DNA of 64,000 nt from SCTM01 sp965279655 (GTDB taxonomy: Bacteria > Pseudomonadota > Alphaproteobacteria > Rhodospirillales > Rhodospirillaceae): assembly GCA_965279655.1 (NCBI GenBank), contig OZ257255.1, positions 868,001 to 932,000 on the forward strand. The letters are read 5' to 3'. A model generated the notes under the pieces. That model ran no database searches. It saw only the letters and a list, made by a program, of their open reading frames with translations, and was not told the origin of the DNA. Both the position numbers and the translations under genes were made by a program. This document shows positions 1 to 7,708 of the stretch, piece by piece. Within the stretch, counting starts at the first letter, position 1. Each line of letters starts with the position of its first letter.

Positions 1-774
1 GGCCTGATAACACTGCGCGACATTCGAGGTGAGCATGCGCTGGGTAAGGATGACGGCCTTGGGTAGACCAGTCGAACCGGACGTGAGCATGTACGAAGCG
101 GGCGCGTCTGGATCGATCGCGGCAATCGATTTCTCCACGGCATCCGTCACGGGCGTCTTGAGCAGATCGGCGTAAGCAATCGCGGGCCGTGACAACTTCG
201 ACGGATCGGCGGTCACGATCACCGCATCGCCGAAGTCGACCTTCTCCAGGGCGTCCTTGGCGGCGTCCGCATTCTCCGCGAACACGACAGCCGGCTTTGT
301 GAGGTTCACCACATGGCGCAAGCGGCCGAAATCGCCGCCGAGTGCCGCATACTGCGGGCTGATGGGGGCGGCGGGCACACCGGCGGCCCAGGCGGCGTAT
401 GTCATGACGGCGTGGGCGACCGTATTGCTGGAAAGGATCAACACCGCGCGCCCGGGTGCGATCTTGCGATCCAACAGCCATTGGGCGACGGCGTCGGACT
501 CCCGCTTCACCTGCGCGAAGCTCGCGTATTTCCAAGCGCGATCCGGACCTTCGCGGCGGGCGAGGTAGGGCTTGTCGCCCAGAGCCTTGGCTTGGCGCGT
601 GAGTTCCGCCGCCATGTTGGGCACGTAAGGGGCCAAGGGCACGCGCGTGGTGAGAATGATGACGCCGTCCGCGCGCCGTTCGATGTTGAGATCGATCGGC
701 ATCATGTCGGTTTCACGGAAGGGCGCGGTGCGCACCGCAGCGATATCGATCTCGGAGGCGGCAGCGCTAGACAT
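1..774 (-). CDS. Acyl-CoA ligase, feruloyl-CoA synthase-like (partial, 3' end outside window)
   Basis: The minus-strand frame opens at an ATG at 774 and runs 258 codons off the left edge, so only the N-terminal part is seen. It is an adenylate-forming enzyme: residues 231-239 read TSGSTGLPK, the ATP phosphate-binding loop of acyl-CoA ligases. The stretch at residues 111-155 (VLILSSNTVAHAVM, then PISPQYAALGGDFG) resembles feruloyl-CoA synthase more than fatty-acyl ligases; this is recollection of the family, not an alignment. Likely role: cytosolic activation of a phenylpropanoid-type acid to its CoA thioester. A copy of the cluster's shared operator motif lies about 25 bases upstream. The C-terminal lid domain with its catalytic lysine is not in the window. 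Confidence 0.85.
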   Translation of the reverse strand, partial: MSSAAASEIDIAAVRTAPFRETDMMPIDLNIERRADGVIILTTRVPLAPYVPNMAAELTRQAKALGDKPYLARREGPDRAWKYASFAQVKRESDAVAQWLLDRKIAPGRAVLILSSNTVAHAVMTYAAWAAGVPAAPISPQYAALGGDFGRLRHVVNLTKPAVVFAENADAAKDALEKVDFGDAVIVTADPSKLSRPAIAYADLLKTPVTDAVEKSIAAIDPDAPASYMLTSGSTGLPKAVILTQRMLTSNVAQCYQA

Positions 775-796
775 GGGTGATCCCGGTTGGAGGTCC

Positions 797-812
797 GTTC
801 ATTTATGCAAGT
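797..812 (-). promoter_or_regulatory. Shared operator motif, site A
   Basis: On the minus strand this reads ACTTGCATAAATGAAC, 14-15 of 16 bases identical to the site before the thiolase at 2041. It lies 23 bases upstream of the ligase start at 774. Function as an operator is inferred from recurrence (eight copies in 16 kb). Confidence 0.5.
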
Positions 813-894
813 TTAGCCAGGGCGCGACCTTGCGCAAGCGCTCGCAGCCGTTTGGGTGCGCTGCAACATGCGGTTTAGCCTTGCGGCACAGTCA

Positions 895-910
895 GTCGTG
901 TTATGCAAGC
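895..910 (+). promoter_or_regulatory. Shared operator motif, site F (weaker)
   Basis: Reads GTCGTGTTATGCAAGC and keeps the TATGCAAG core of the motif. It sits about 60 bases upstream of the GTG start of the HxlR-type regulator at 969, so it could serve autoregulation. The outer GTTC half is not conserved. Confidence 0.35.
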
Positions 911-968
911 ATTGCTGCCATGGGCAGAAAATTGGTAGATTTAGCACCTTCTGGCGAAGGAGCGTGAG

Positions 969-1967
969 GTGGGGAGGACCGTCGCGAAAGCGCGCACGCG
1001 CGCGTCCCGAACCCCGCAACCGCGCGGCGGCAAGGACATGAGCCAGCTGGTGCGCGCGAATTCCGTGACGCGCGCGCTCAACGTCATCGGTGACCGCTGG
1101 ACGCTGCTGATCCTCTATCGCGCCTTCATGGGCAGTCAACGCTTCGACGATTTCCAGCGCACGACAGGCATGGCGCGCAGCTTGCTCGCGGATCGCCTGA
1201 AACGCCTGCTGAAGGCCGGGCTCATTCGTCGCGAACTCTATCAGCGTCGCCCGGCGCGCTATGAAAATCACCTGACGGAAATGGGGGCGGATCTGTATGA
1301 CGCCGCCATGATGATCGTCGCCTGGGAGAAGCATTGGCATTTCGACGCCAAGACGGAGGCGCACAATCTGCGCCATAGCGCTTGCGGCAAGAAGTTCACG
1401 CCCGAACTGCGCTGCGGCCATTGCAAGAAGGTCGTGACCGCGCGCGACGTGGTGTTGAAGGCAGGGCCCGGGGCGGGGCTCGATCGCCGTCTCGGGCCGC
1501 GCGCGCAGCGACGTTCGAGCGTGAAGCCGCAACGGGGCGCCGATCAGCCGCCGATGCTGGACCGTGCCATCGAATTGCTCGGCGACCGCTGGACGTCCCA
1601 CGTGGTGGCGGCGGCTTTCTACGGCCACCGGCGTTTCAACGAGTTTCAGGATGCCCTGCGCATCGCGTCCAATCTTCTCTCGGAACGCCTCGCCCGGGTG
1701 GTGGAACTGGGCATCCTGGAGCGGGTGAAATACCAGTCTCGCCCGGCGCGCTTCGAGTATCGCCTCACGGAGTGCGGCCACGACGTCTTCCCGTTGATCC
1801 TGGAGTTGATGCGCTGGGGCGACCGCTGGCTCGACAAGGGTAAGGGGCCACCGGAAGTCCTGATCCATCTGCCGTGCAAGCGCCCGTTGGTGCCGAAAAT
1901 GACCTGCGACAAATGTGGGGAAAAGGTCACCCAAGACGGCGTCGAACGGCCGCACAAACACCCCTAG
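969..1967 (+). CDS. Transcriptional regulator with two tandem HxlR domains
   Basis: A 332-residue cytosolic DNA-binding protein. Two copies of the HxlR winged-helix domain are visible. The first (about residues 28-125) has ALNVIGDRWTLLILY followed by RFDDFQ and a PARYENHLTEMG wing; the second (about 197-290) repeats AIELLGDRWTSHVV, RFNEFQ and PARFEYRLTECG. Each is followed by a zinc-ribbon-like cysteine cluster (C139, C149, C152 and C303, C313, C316). Ordinary HxlR proteins are about 110-150 residues with one domain and bind as dimers, so this looks like a covalent dimer. The GTG start has GAAGGAG seven bases upstream; an in-frame ATG at 1038 is an alternative. It probably controls the neighbouring ligase and thiolase genes. 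A paralogue lies at 13413-14381. Confidence 0.85.
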   Translation: MGRTVAKARTRASRTPQPRGGKDMSQLVRANSVTRALNVIGDRWTLLILYRAFMGSQRFDDFQRTTGMARSLLADRLKRLLKAGLIRRELYQRRPARYENHLTEMGADLYDAAMMIVAWEKHWHFDAKTEAHNLRHSACGKKFTPELRCGHCKKVVTARDVVLKAGPGAGLDRRLGPRAQRRSSVKPQRGADQPPMLDRAIELLGDRWTSHVVAAAFYGHRRFNEFQDALRIASNLLSERLARVVELGILERVKYQSRPARFEYRLTECGHDVFPLILELMRWGDRWLDKGKGPPEVLIHLPCKRPLVPKMTCDKCGEKVTQDGVERPHKHP

Positions 1968-1985
1968 AGAAAGCGGCCGGAAGTC

Positions 1986-2020
1986 ACTTGCATAATTGAA
2001 CTGTTGTTCCTAGTCTAAGG
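1986..2020 (+). promoter_or_regulatory. Promoter of the thiolase operon with operator motif, site B
   Basis: The motif ACTTGCATAATTGAAC (1986-2001) overlaps a possible -35 element TTGCAT (1988-1993). A 17-base spacer leads to TAGTCT (2011-2016) as a weak -10. The spacer contains GAAC-TGTT-GTTC (1998-2009), an inverted repeat. The same arrangement occurs before the second thiolase (7148-7182), matching at 26 of 35 positions. Confidence 0.55.
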
Positions 2021-2040
2021 TCAGGAATACGAGGGCGGCC

Positions 2041-3252
2041 ATGCCGAACGCACTCCACGAGGTCGTCATTTTCGACGCCGTGCGCACGCCGCGCGGCAAA
2101 GGGCGCGAGGGCGGGGCGCTTGCCAATATCGCGCCGCCGGACCTCGCCAAGGGCCTGATCGACGCGCTGGAAAAGCGCCTCGGCGCGATCGCGCGCGCAC
2201 CGGATCACTTCATCCTCGGCTGTGTCGGCCAGGTCGGCGCGCAAGGCGGCCATATCGGACTGGTGACCAAGCTCCATGCCGGGTTGGCGGGGTCCACCTC
2301 CGCCTGGTCGCTCAACAACTTCTGTACGTCGGGCCTGAGCGCGGTGTCCGCCGCCGTGGACCGCGTGGCTGCGGGAAATTCCGACATTGTCCTCGCGGGC
2401 GGCATGGAGAGCATGTCGCGGGTGCCGTTCCTGGCGGACAACGCGGCGTACTACATGGACCCGGCGTTCTCCGCGTCGGTGAACTACATCCCGGTCGCTT
2501 TGTCGGCGGATGTGCTGGCGCATCGGGAAAAGGTGGGCCGCGCCGAACTGGACGATGTGGCGCTGCAGTCCCATGCCAAGGCGGGCGCGGCCATCGCGCA
2601 AGGCACGGCGCAGCAATCGTTGATCCCGGTCACCGATGGGGACGGCAAGGTCATCCTGATCAAGGATGAGTATGTGCGTCCGAACACGACGCTCGATACG
2701 TTAGGGCGCTATGGTGCGGCGTTCGAGGATCTCGGCAAGGCTTATGCGGCGGTGCTGCGGAAATCCATCGGCACTGACACGATTTCGCATGTCCATGCCG
2801 TGGTGCATGCGCCCGGCGTGGCGGACGGCGCGGCGCTCGCGCTGCTCGGCACGGCCGAGGCCGGCGCGACCCATGGGCTGAAGCCACGTGCGCGGGTGAT
2901 CGCGACGGCGGAAGCCGGCGGCGATCCGGTGCTCGGTCTCACCGCAGGCCGAGCGGCGATGGAGAAGGTGCTCGCCAAGGCAGGGCTGACCCTCAAGGAC
3001 ATCGATATCATCGAATACATGGAAGCCTTCGCCGTGGTGCCGGCGCTGCTCTATCGCGATTTCCCCGAGGCACGCGCGAAGACCAACCTCTACGGCGGCC
3101 ACGTGGCACGCGGCCATGCCTTGGGCGCAACCGGTGGCGTTCTGCTCTCGCAGCTGATCGACGCCTTGGAAGATAAAGGCGCCAAGCGCGGCATGGTCGT
3201 CACTTTCGCCGCGTCCGGCATCGGGTCCGCCATGATCCTCGAACTGGCGTAA
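2041..3252 (+). CDS. Thiolase-family protein (acetyl-CoA acetyltransferase-like) with altered C-terminal active site
   Basis: A 403-residue thiolase fold, normal length for the FadA/PhaA family, which cleaves or forms beta-ketoacyl-CoA in the cytosol. The nucleophile is present in NNFCTSGLSAV (C95), and GGHVARGHALGATGG (about 352-366) carries the active-site histidine. Two usual features differ. The NEAFA motif reads MEAFA, and the second catalytic cysteine (CxGGGxG in classical thiolases) is replaced in TFAASGIGSAM, where alanine occupies the cysteine position. It may therefore act on an unusual substrate or use different acid/base chemistry. SD GAGGG precedes the ATG. The oxygenase gene follows after 10 bases in the same operon. 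Confidence 0.85.
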   Translation: MPNALHEVVIFDAVRTPRGKGREGGALANIAPPDLAKGLIDALEKRLGAIARAPDHFILGCVGQVGAQGGHIGLVTKLHAGLAGSTSAWSLNNFCTSGLSAVSAAVDRVAAGNSDIVLAGGMESMSRVPFLADNAAYYMDPAFSASVNYIPVALSADVLAHREKVGRAELDDVALQSHAKAGAAIAQGTAQQSLIPVTDGDGKVILIKDEYVRPNTTLDTLGRYGAAFEDLGKAYAAVLRKSIGTDTISHVHAVVHAPGVADGAALALLGTAEAGATHGLKPRARVIATAEAGGDPVLGLTAGRAAMEKVLAKAGLTLKDIDIIEYMEAFAVVPALLYRDFPEARAKTNLYGGHVARGHALGATGGVLLSQLIDALEDKGAKRGMVVTFAASGIGSAMILELA

Positions 3253-3262
3253 GGAGGCACAC

Positions 3263-4768
3263 ATGTCCGCCAACCTCATAAACCGAGTCCGTTCCACGAT
3301 AGCGCCCAACGATCATCCTTACATGAATGGTCCGTGGAAACCGCTCGAGAGCGAGTACGACGCCTCGGAGATGGAGGTGATCGGCAAGATTCCGACGGAC
3401 ATTGATGGCGTGTACGTGCGCAACAGCGAAAACCCGGTGCATCAGCCGATTGGGCGCTATCACCCCTTCGACGGCGACGGGATGATTCATCTCATGCGCT
3501 TCCACAACGGCACCGCGACGTACCGCAATAGATTCGTGCGAACGCGTGGCTTCGTCGCGGAGCAGGAAGCGGGCCACGCCTTGTGGGCAGGCTTGATGGA
3601 GGACCCGCGTAAGGGGCTCCGCCCTGGCGGCTGTGCGCAAGGCGGCCTGAAGGATTCATCCTCCACCGACGTGGTGGTGCACGCCGGGCAGATCCTCTCG
3701 ACGTTCTATCAATGCGGCGAAGGCTATCGCCTCGATCCCTATACGCTTGAACAGCACGGCTGCGCGAGCTGGGTCCCGATCGACGGCGTATCGGCGCACA
3801 CGAAAGTCGATGAAGCCACTGGCGAACTCCTGTTCTTCAATTATTCGAAATATCCGCCGTACATGCACTACGGCGTGGTCGACCGCGCCGGCGAACTCGC
3901 TCACATGATTCCGGTCCCGCTGCCCGGGCCGCGCCTTCCGCACGACATGGCCTTCACCAAGAACTACGCGATCCTGAACGACTTCCCGCTGTTCTGGGAT
4001 CCGGAGTTGCTGCAAGAGGGCGTACATGCGGTGCGCTTCTTCCCCGACATGCCGAGCCGTTTCGGAATCGTGCCGCGACGGGGCAAGACGGAGGATGTGC
4101 GCTGGTTCGAGGCCGCGCCGACGTACGTGCTGCACTGGCTGAATGCCTATGAAGAAGGCGACGAGATCGTGCTCGACGGCTACTTCGAGGATAACCCGCA
4201 ACCGAAGTCGCGGCCGGATGCGCCGGAAGGCTTCGGCCGCATGATGGCGTATCTCGACCAGGAACTGCTGCATCCACGCCTGCATCGCTGGCGCTTCAAC
4301 TTGAAGACCGGCAAGACCACCGAAGAGCGGCTCGACAATCGAGATCTCGAGTTCGGCATGTTCAATCAACGCTACGCCGGCCGTAAGTACCGCTATGCCT
4401 ATAGCGCGGTGCCGAAGCCGGGCTGGTTCCTGTTCACCGGACTGGTGAAGCACGACCTGGAAAGCGGAACCTCGACGCAACTCGATTTCGGGCCCGGCCG
4501 GTACGGCAGCGAGTCCCCCTTCGTGCCCCGGATTGGTGCGAAGGACGAAGACGACGGCTATCTGATCAGCTTCATCATCGATATGAATGTTGATCGCTCG
4601 GAGTGCGTGGTGGTGGACGCCAAGGACATCGCCGCGGGCCCTGTGTGCCGGATCGTCCTCCCGCATCGCATCTCGAGCGGAACGCATTCGACGTGGGCGA
4701 GCGCCGCCGATATCGAGGCCGGACGGGCCGCCGTTCGCGCCGCGCTGATCCGCGAAGCGGCCGAATAG
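3263..4768 (+). CDS. Carotenoid oxygenase family protein (lignostilbene/apocarotenoid dioxygenase-like)
   Basis: A 501-residue member of the RPE65/carotenoid cleavage dioxygenase family, iron(II) enzymes that split an olefinic C=C bond with O2 to give two carbonyl products. The N-terminal family signature GVYVRNSENP (about residues 49-58) is clear. Four histidines fit the iron-binding set, one per sector of the beta-propeller: H179 in SAHTKVDE, H227 in LPHDMAF, H291 in YVLHWLNAYEEGD and H475 in GTHSTW. No signal peptide is seen. Bacterial members act on lignostilbenes, isoeugenol or apocarotenoids; next to a feruloyl-CoA-synthase-like gene a phenolic olefin is an attractive substrate, but that is inference. 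RBS AAGGAGG precedes the ATG. Confidence 0.88.
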   Translation: MSANLINRVRSTIAPNDHPYMNGPWKPLESEYDASEMEVIGKIPTDIDGVYVRNSENPVHQPIGRYHPFDGDGMIHLMRFHNGTATYRNRFVRTRGFVAEQEAGHALWAGLMEDPRKGLRPGGCAQGGLKDSSSTDVVVHAGQILSTFYQCGEGYRLDPYTLEQHGCASWVPIDGVSAHTKVDEATGELLFFNYSKYPPYMHYGVVDRAGELAHMIPVPLPGPRLPHDMAFTKNYAILNDFPLFWDPELLQEGVHAVRFFPDMPSRFGIVPRRGKTEDVRWFEAAPTYVLHWLNAYEEGDEIVLDGYFEDNPQPKSRPDAPEGFGRMMAYLDQELLHPRLHRWRFNLKTGKTTEERLDNRDLEFGMFNQRYAGRKYRYAYSAVPKPGWFLFTGLVKHDLESGTSTQLDFGPGRYGSESPFVPRIGAKDEDDGYLISFIIDMNVDRSECVVVDAKDIAAGPVCRIVLPHRISSGTHSTWASAADIEAGRAAVRAALIREAAE

Positions 4769-4797
4769 CGAAAACGGGCAGGGGTGGGGACGGCGCC

Positions 4798-5736
4798 ATG
4801 GGAATGCTGATCAAGGTCATAAAGTTCTATGCGCGCTTTACCCTAAGCTTCACCGCCATCGGTTACTGGTGGCGCTCCCTGTTCTGGGACAGGACGCCGC
4901 CGGATTTCAACGGGCAGGTCTGGCTGGTGACAGGCGCCTCGGGAGGCCTGGGCCGCGCGATTGTGCTGAAGGCGGCGCGTCATGGCGCCGTGGTGCTCGC
5001 CGCCGCGCGCAGCGCCGCGAAGCTCGAGGCGCTCGTGAAGGAAGCGCCCGCCGGAAAGGTCATTCCGTTTCCGACCGACCTCGCCTTGCAGCGGGACACG
5101 GAAGCGCTCGCCGCCAAGCTGATCCTGGACGGTCGCAAGATCGACGTACTGATCAACAATGTCGGCATCTTGAACAACAACTTCGCGCTGACGGCCGAGG
5201 GTCGCGAGGAGTCTTTCGCCACCAACATCCTCAACCACTTCCTGCTGACCGAGCGCTTGATCGACAAGGGCGCGTTCCGGCCGGATTCCGTGGTCGTGAA
5301 CATGTCCTCCGGCGGCATGTATAACGCGCCGCTGATGGTCAAACTCATGAACGTGACGGACGAGGCGAAGTATCGCGGTGTTTTCGCTTACGCGGTCCAC
5401 AAGCGCGGCCAGGTGGAACTCACCAAATACTGGCAGGAGAAATACGGCCCGCGCGGCATGCATTTCTATGTGATGCATCCGGGCTGGGCGGAAACCGCCG
5501 GCGTGCAGCGCTCATTGCCGAACTTCTACAAGGTGCTGAACCTGATCCTGCGCAACGGCGAACAGGGGACCGATACGGCGCTCTGGCTAGCGGACACCAA
5601 ACCGAACTGCGCGCCGGGCACCTTCTGGTTCGACCGCGCGCCGCGCGATGAGCACGCCTATGAGGCGACGAAGGTCACCAAGGATACGCCCGAAAGCCTC
5701 GCGGAGTATCTGCGCGGGGAACTGGCGAAGGGGTAG
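4798..5736 (+). CDS. Short-chain dehydrogenase/reductase (SDR)
   Basis: A 312-residue classical SDR, NAD(P)-dependent, interconverting an alcohol and a carbonyl group. The nucleotide-binding TGASGGLG is at residues 45-52, NNVG at 121-124, the active-site serine in NMSSGG (about 171) and the YxxxK pair is Y199/K203 in FAYAVHKRG. The N-terminal 38 residues are an extension rich in aromatic and hydrophobic residues (FYARFTLSF), as in the DHRS/retinol-dehydrogenase-like branch, and may anchor the enzyme at the membrane. It follows the oxygenase by 29 bases in the same direction, so it could reduce or oxidise an aldehyde released by that enzyme. The open frame extends upstream, but the ATG at 4798 with a G-rich RBS region fits best. 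Confidence 0.85.
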   Translation: MGMLIKVIKFYARFTLSFTAIGYWWRSLFWDRTPPDFNGQVWLVTGASGGLGRAIVLKAARHGAVVLAAARSAAKLEALVKEAPAGKVIPFPTDLALQRDTEALAAKLILDGRKIDVLINNVGILNNNFALTAEGREESFATNILNHFLLTERLIDKGAFRPDSVVVNMSSGGMYNAPLMVKLMNVTDEAKYRGVFAYAVHKRGQVELTKYWQEKYGPRGMHFYVMHPGWAETAGVQRSLPNFYKVLNLILRNGEQGTDTALWLADTKPNCAPGTFWFDRAPRDEHAYEATKVTKDTPESLAEYLRGELAKG

Positions 5737-5750
5737 TCCATTCGCCGACC

Positions 5751-5855
5751 GTCATCCCGGACGCGCGTAGCGCGATCCGGGATCCAGGATAACGCGCACT
5801 GTGCTCACAACCCTGGACCCCGGATCGCGCCGCTGCGCGGCTTGTCCGGGGTGAC
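5751..5855. repeat. REP-like palindromic element, copy 1
   Basis: Two outer arms, GTCATCCCGGA at the left and TCCGGGGTGAC at the right, enclose two smaller GC-rich stem-loops (around GCGTAGCGC and CGCCGCTGCGCGG). It fills the gap between two convergent genes and could also stop transcription from both sides. Related elements are at 9888-10009 and 35260-35382; the inner part of this copy differs from the other two. Confidence 0.75.
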
Positions 5856-5870
5856 AGGAAGTAGGTGGGG

Positions 5871-7106
5871 TTAGTCTCTGCCCACCACGAAGCTCACCGT
5901 CGTCGTCGCACTGCCGCCGATGTTCAGCGTCGCCATGCGCTTCGCGCCTTCGATCTGGTAGCCGCCGGCCTTGCCGCTCACCTGCTTCGCGCAATCCAGC
6001 AGCATGCGCACGCCTGTCGCGCCGACGGGGTGGCCCAGGCCGATCAATCCGCCGCTGGCGTTGATCGGGGTCTTGCCGCCCATGGCGATGGTGCCGTCCT
6101 CCACCGCTTTCCAGCTTTCGCCCGGCGCGGTGATGCCGAAGTGGTCGATCGCCATGTACTCGGTCGAGGTGAAGCAGTCATGCGTCTCGATGCCGCTGAC
6201 TTGCTCGACGCCTGAAATCCCGGCGCGCTTGAACGCATCCATGATCGCCCCGCGCACATGCGGGAACACATAGGGCTGACCCTTGCTGGCCTCGATTTTC
6301 GGGGCATAAGCGATGTTCGCCGTGCGATGGCCCCAGCCCTGGACGCGCGGCAGGTCCTCGAGCTTCAGGCCGTGCTTCTTCGCATAGGCTGCGGCTTTCT
6401 CCTGGCTCGCCAGGAACACCACCGCCGCGCCGTCGCTCACCTGTCCGCAGTCGTGCTTACGCATGCGGCCTTCGATCACCGGATTGGCTTCGTCGTCCTC
6501 GGAGAAGTTCAGCGCATCCAGTGTCCACGCGCGGGTCTGCGCATTGGGATTGCGCCGCGCGTTGGCGAAATTGATCTGCGCGATGCCGGCCAGGTGCTCG
6601 TGCTTCAGGCCGAAGCGCTTGTCGTATTCCTTCGCCACCTCGGAGAACATGTGCGGCCAGGGATAGCGCACGTCCAGGCATTCGTGGCCCGCCCACATGG
6701 CAGCCGGCCCGATGTTGGCGGCGGCCTGATCGCCCGGCACATTGCGCATGATCTCGATGCCCAGCACGGCGGCGAGTCCGTAACGGCCCGCCTCGATCTC
6801 CGCCGATGCGCCGAGCGCGGCGAGGGAGCCCGAGGCGCACGCGCCTTCGTGGCGGCCTGCCGGAATGCCTTCGAGCTTCGGTTCCACGGCGGCGAAGAAG
6901 CCGCCCAGGTGGCCCTGGTTGCAGAACAACTCGGCGGTGAAGTTGCCGACGTGGGCCGTCTCGATCTCGGAGGCATCCAGCTTGGTCTCGGCCAGCCCGC
7001 CGTCGAGGGTTTCCTTGAAAAGATCAAAGATCTCTTTGCCTTCGCGCGCCCAGTTGCGCTTGAAGTCGGTCTGGTAACCGCCGAGGATATACACGGGCGA
7101 CGCCAT
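5871..7106 (-). CDS. SCP2-type thiolase / acetyl-CoA acetyltransferase-like
   Basis: A 411-residue thiolase of the SCP-x branch, distinct from the thiolase at 2041. Visible catalytic features are EGACASGS with nucleophile C90, the SCP2-thiolase hallmark THDCFT (about residue 312) and GGLIGLGHPVGATG near residue 360. These enzymes thiolytically cleave branched or bulky 3-ketoacyl-CoA esters, for example sterol or aromatic side chains. The ATG at 7106 is preceded by CAGGAGG; a longer open frame upstream would cross the promoter and is not used. Its promoter carries the shared operator and is a sequence relative of the 2041 promoter. The gene is convergent with the SDR, with a REP element between. 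Confidence 0.88.
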   Translation of the reverse strand: MASPVYILGGYQTDFKRNWAREGKEIFDLFKETLDGGLAETKLDASEIETAHVGNFTAELFCNQGHLGGFFAAVEPKLEGIPAGRHEGACASGSLAALGASAEIEAGRYGLAAVLGIEIMRNVPGDQAAANIGPAAMWAGHECLDVRYPWPHMFSEVAKEYDKRFGLKHEHLAGIAQINFANARRNPNAQTRAWTLDALNFSEDDEANPVIEGRMRKHDCGQVSDGAAVVFLASQEKAAAYAKKHGLKLEDLPRVQGWGHRTANIAYAPKIEASKGQPYVFPHVRGAIMDAFKRAGISGVEQVSGIETHDCFTSTEYMAIDHFGITAPGESWKAVEDGTIAMGGKTPINASGGLIGLGHPVGATGVRMLLDCAKQVSGKAGGYQIEGAKRMATLNIGGSATTTVSFVVGRD

Positions 7107-7147
7107 GGCAGCCTCCTGATCAGGGAAACGGGCGCGGGGCCTGTTAC

Positions 7148-7182
7148 CCAAAGAATAGGAACGACGGTTCGTATTTGCAAGT
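7148..7182 (-). promoter_or_regulatory. Promoter of the SCP2-thiolase gene with operator motif, site C
   Basis: On the minus strand ACTTGCAAATACGAAC (7167-7182) overlaps TTGCAA as -35. A 17-base spacer holding GAAC-CGTC-GTTC leads to TATTCT (7152-7157) as -10. It is strongly related to 1986-2020. It also lies about 30 bases upstream of the divergent gene at 7210. Confidence 0.6.
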
Positions 7183-7209
7183 CTGGCGGATGCCGGACGA
7201 GAGGGGTCC

Positions 7210-7650
7210 GTGCAGCTAACTCCAGAACACTTGATCGGCACCTGGCGGTTCGAGGATTGGACGGTGGAGCGTGACGGCAAGGTCAACCGCCCCATGCAGC
7301 CCGATCCGGACGGCATGATCCTCTATACGCCGAACGGAATCATGGCCGCGACCATGTACGCGGGCGGACGGAAGCCATTTCCCAGCGCCGACATCAAGAA
7401 GCAGCCGGATGCGGCTAAAGCGGCAGCTTTCGACAGCTATTTCCACTACGCGGGGACGTGGCGGATTGACGGGCAAACCGTCGTCCATCGCATCACCAAT
7501 GCCCTGAATCCGAACATGGTGGGAACGGAGCAGGTGCGGCACGTGGACCTGGACGGTGACCGGCTGACGTTGAGCGTCTCGGAGCCTCTGGAAGGCGGCG
7601 GAAGCCGTCATCACCGGCTCGTGTGGCGGCGCTATAACCCCGCCGCTTGA
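7210..7650 (+). CDS. Lipocalin-like domain protein
   Basis: A 146-residue cytosolic protein without signal peptide. The N-terminal LIGTWRFEDWTVERDG, the internal GMILYTPNGIMAATMY and the C-terminal RLTLSVSEP fit the lipocalin-like family (Lipocalin_5 in Pfam), small beta-barrels with a hydrophobic pocket and mostly unknown function. In catabolic clusters they are often found beside acyl-CoA ligases and may bind a lipophilic intermediate or act as cyclases or hydratases. The start is a GTG at 7210. It is divergent from the SCP2 thiolase, and the ligase at 7709 follows after 58 bases that contain another operator copy. Function beyond ligand binding is unknown. Confidence 0.7.
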   Translation: MQLTPEHLIGTWRFEDWTVERDGKVNRPMQPDPDGMILYTPNGIMAATMYAGGRKPFPSADIKKQPDAAKAAAFDSYFHYAGTWRIDGQTVVHRITNALNPNMVGTEQVRHVDLDGDRLTLSVSEPLEGGGSRHHRLVWRRYNPAA

Positions 7651-7671
7651 GACGGGGCGGGGTCTCGTCTA

Positions 7672-7687
7672 GTCTCGATTTGCAACC
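7672..7687 (+). promoter_or_regulatory. Shared operator motif, site H (weak)
   Basis: Reads GTCTCGATTTGCAACC and keeps only the ATTTGCAA core (about 10 of 16 against site C). It sits 22 bases before the GTG of the ligase gene at 7709. Low confidence. Confidence 0.3.
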
Positions 7688-7708
7688 GAGGGGCTGGGAG
7701 GCCCACGC

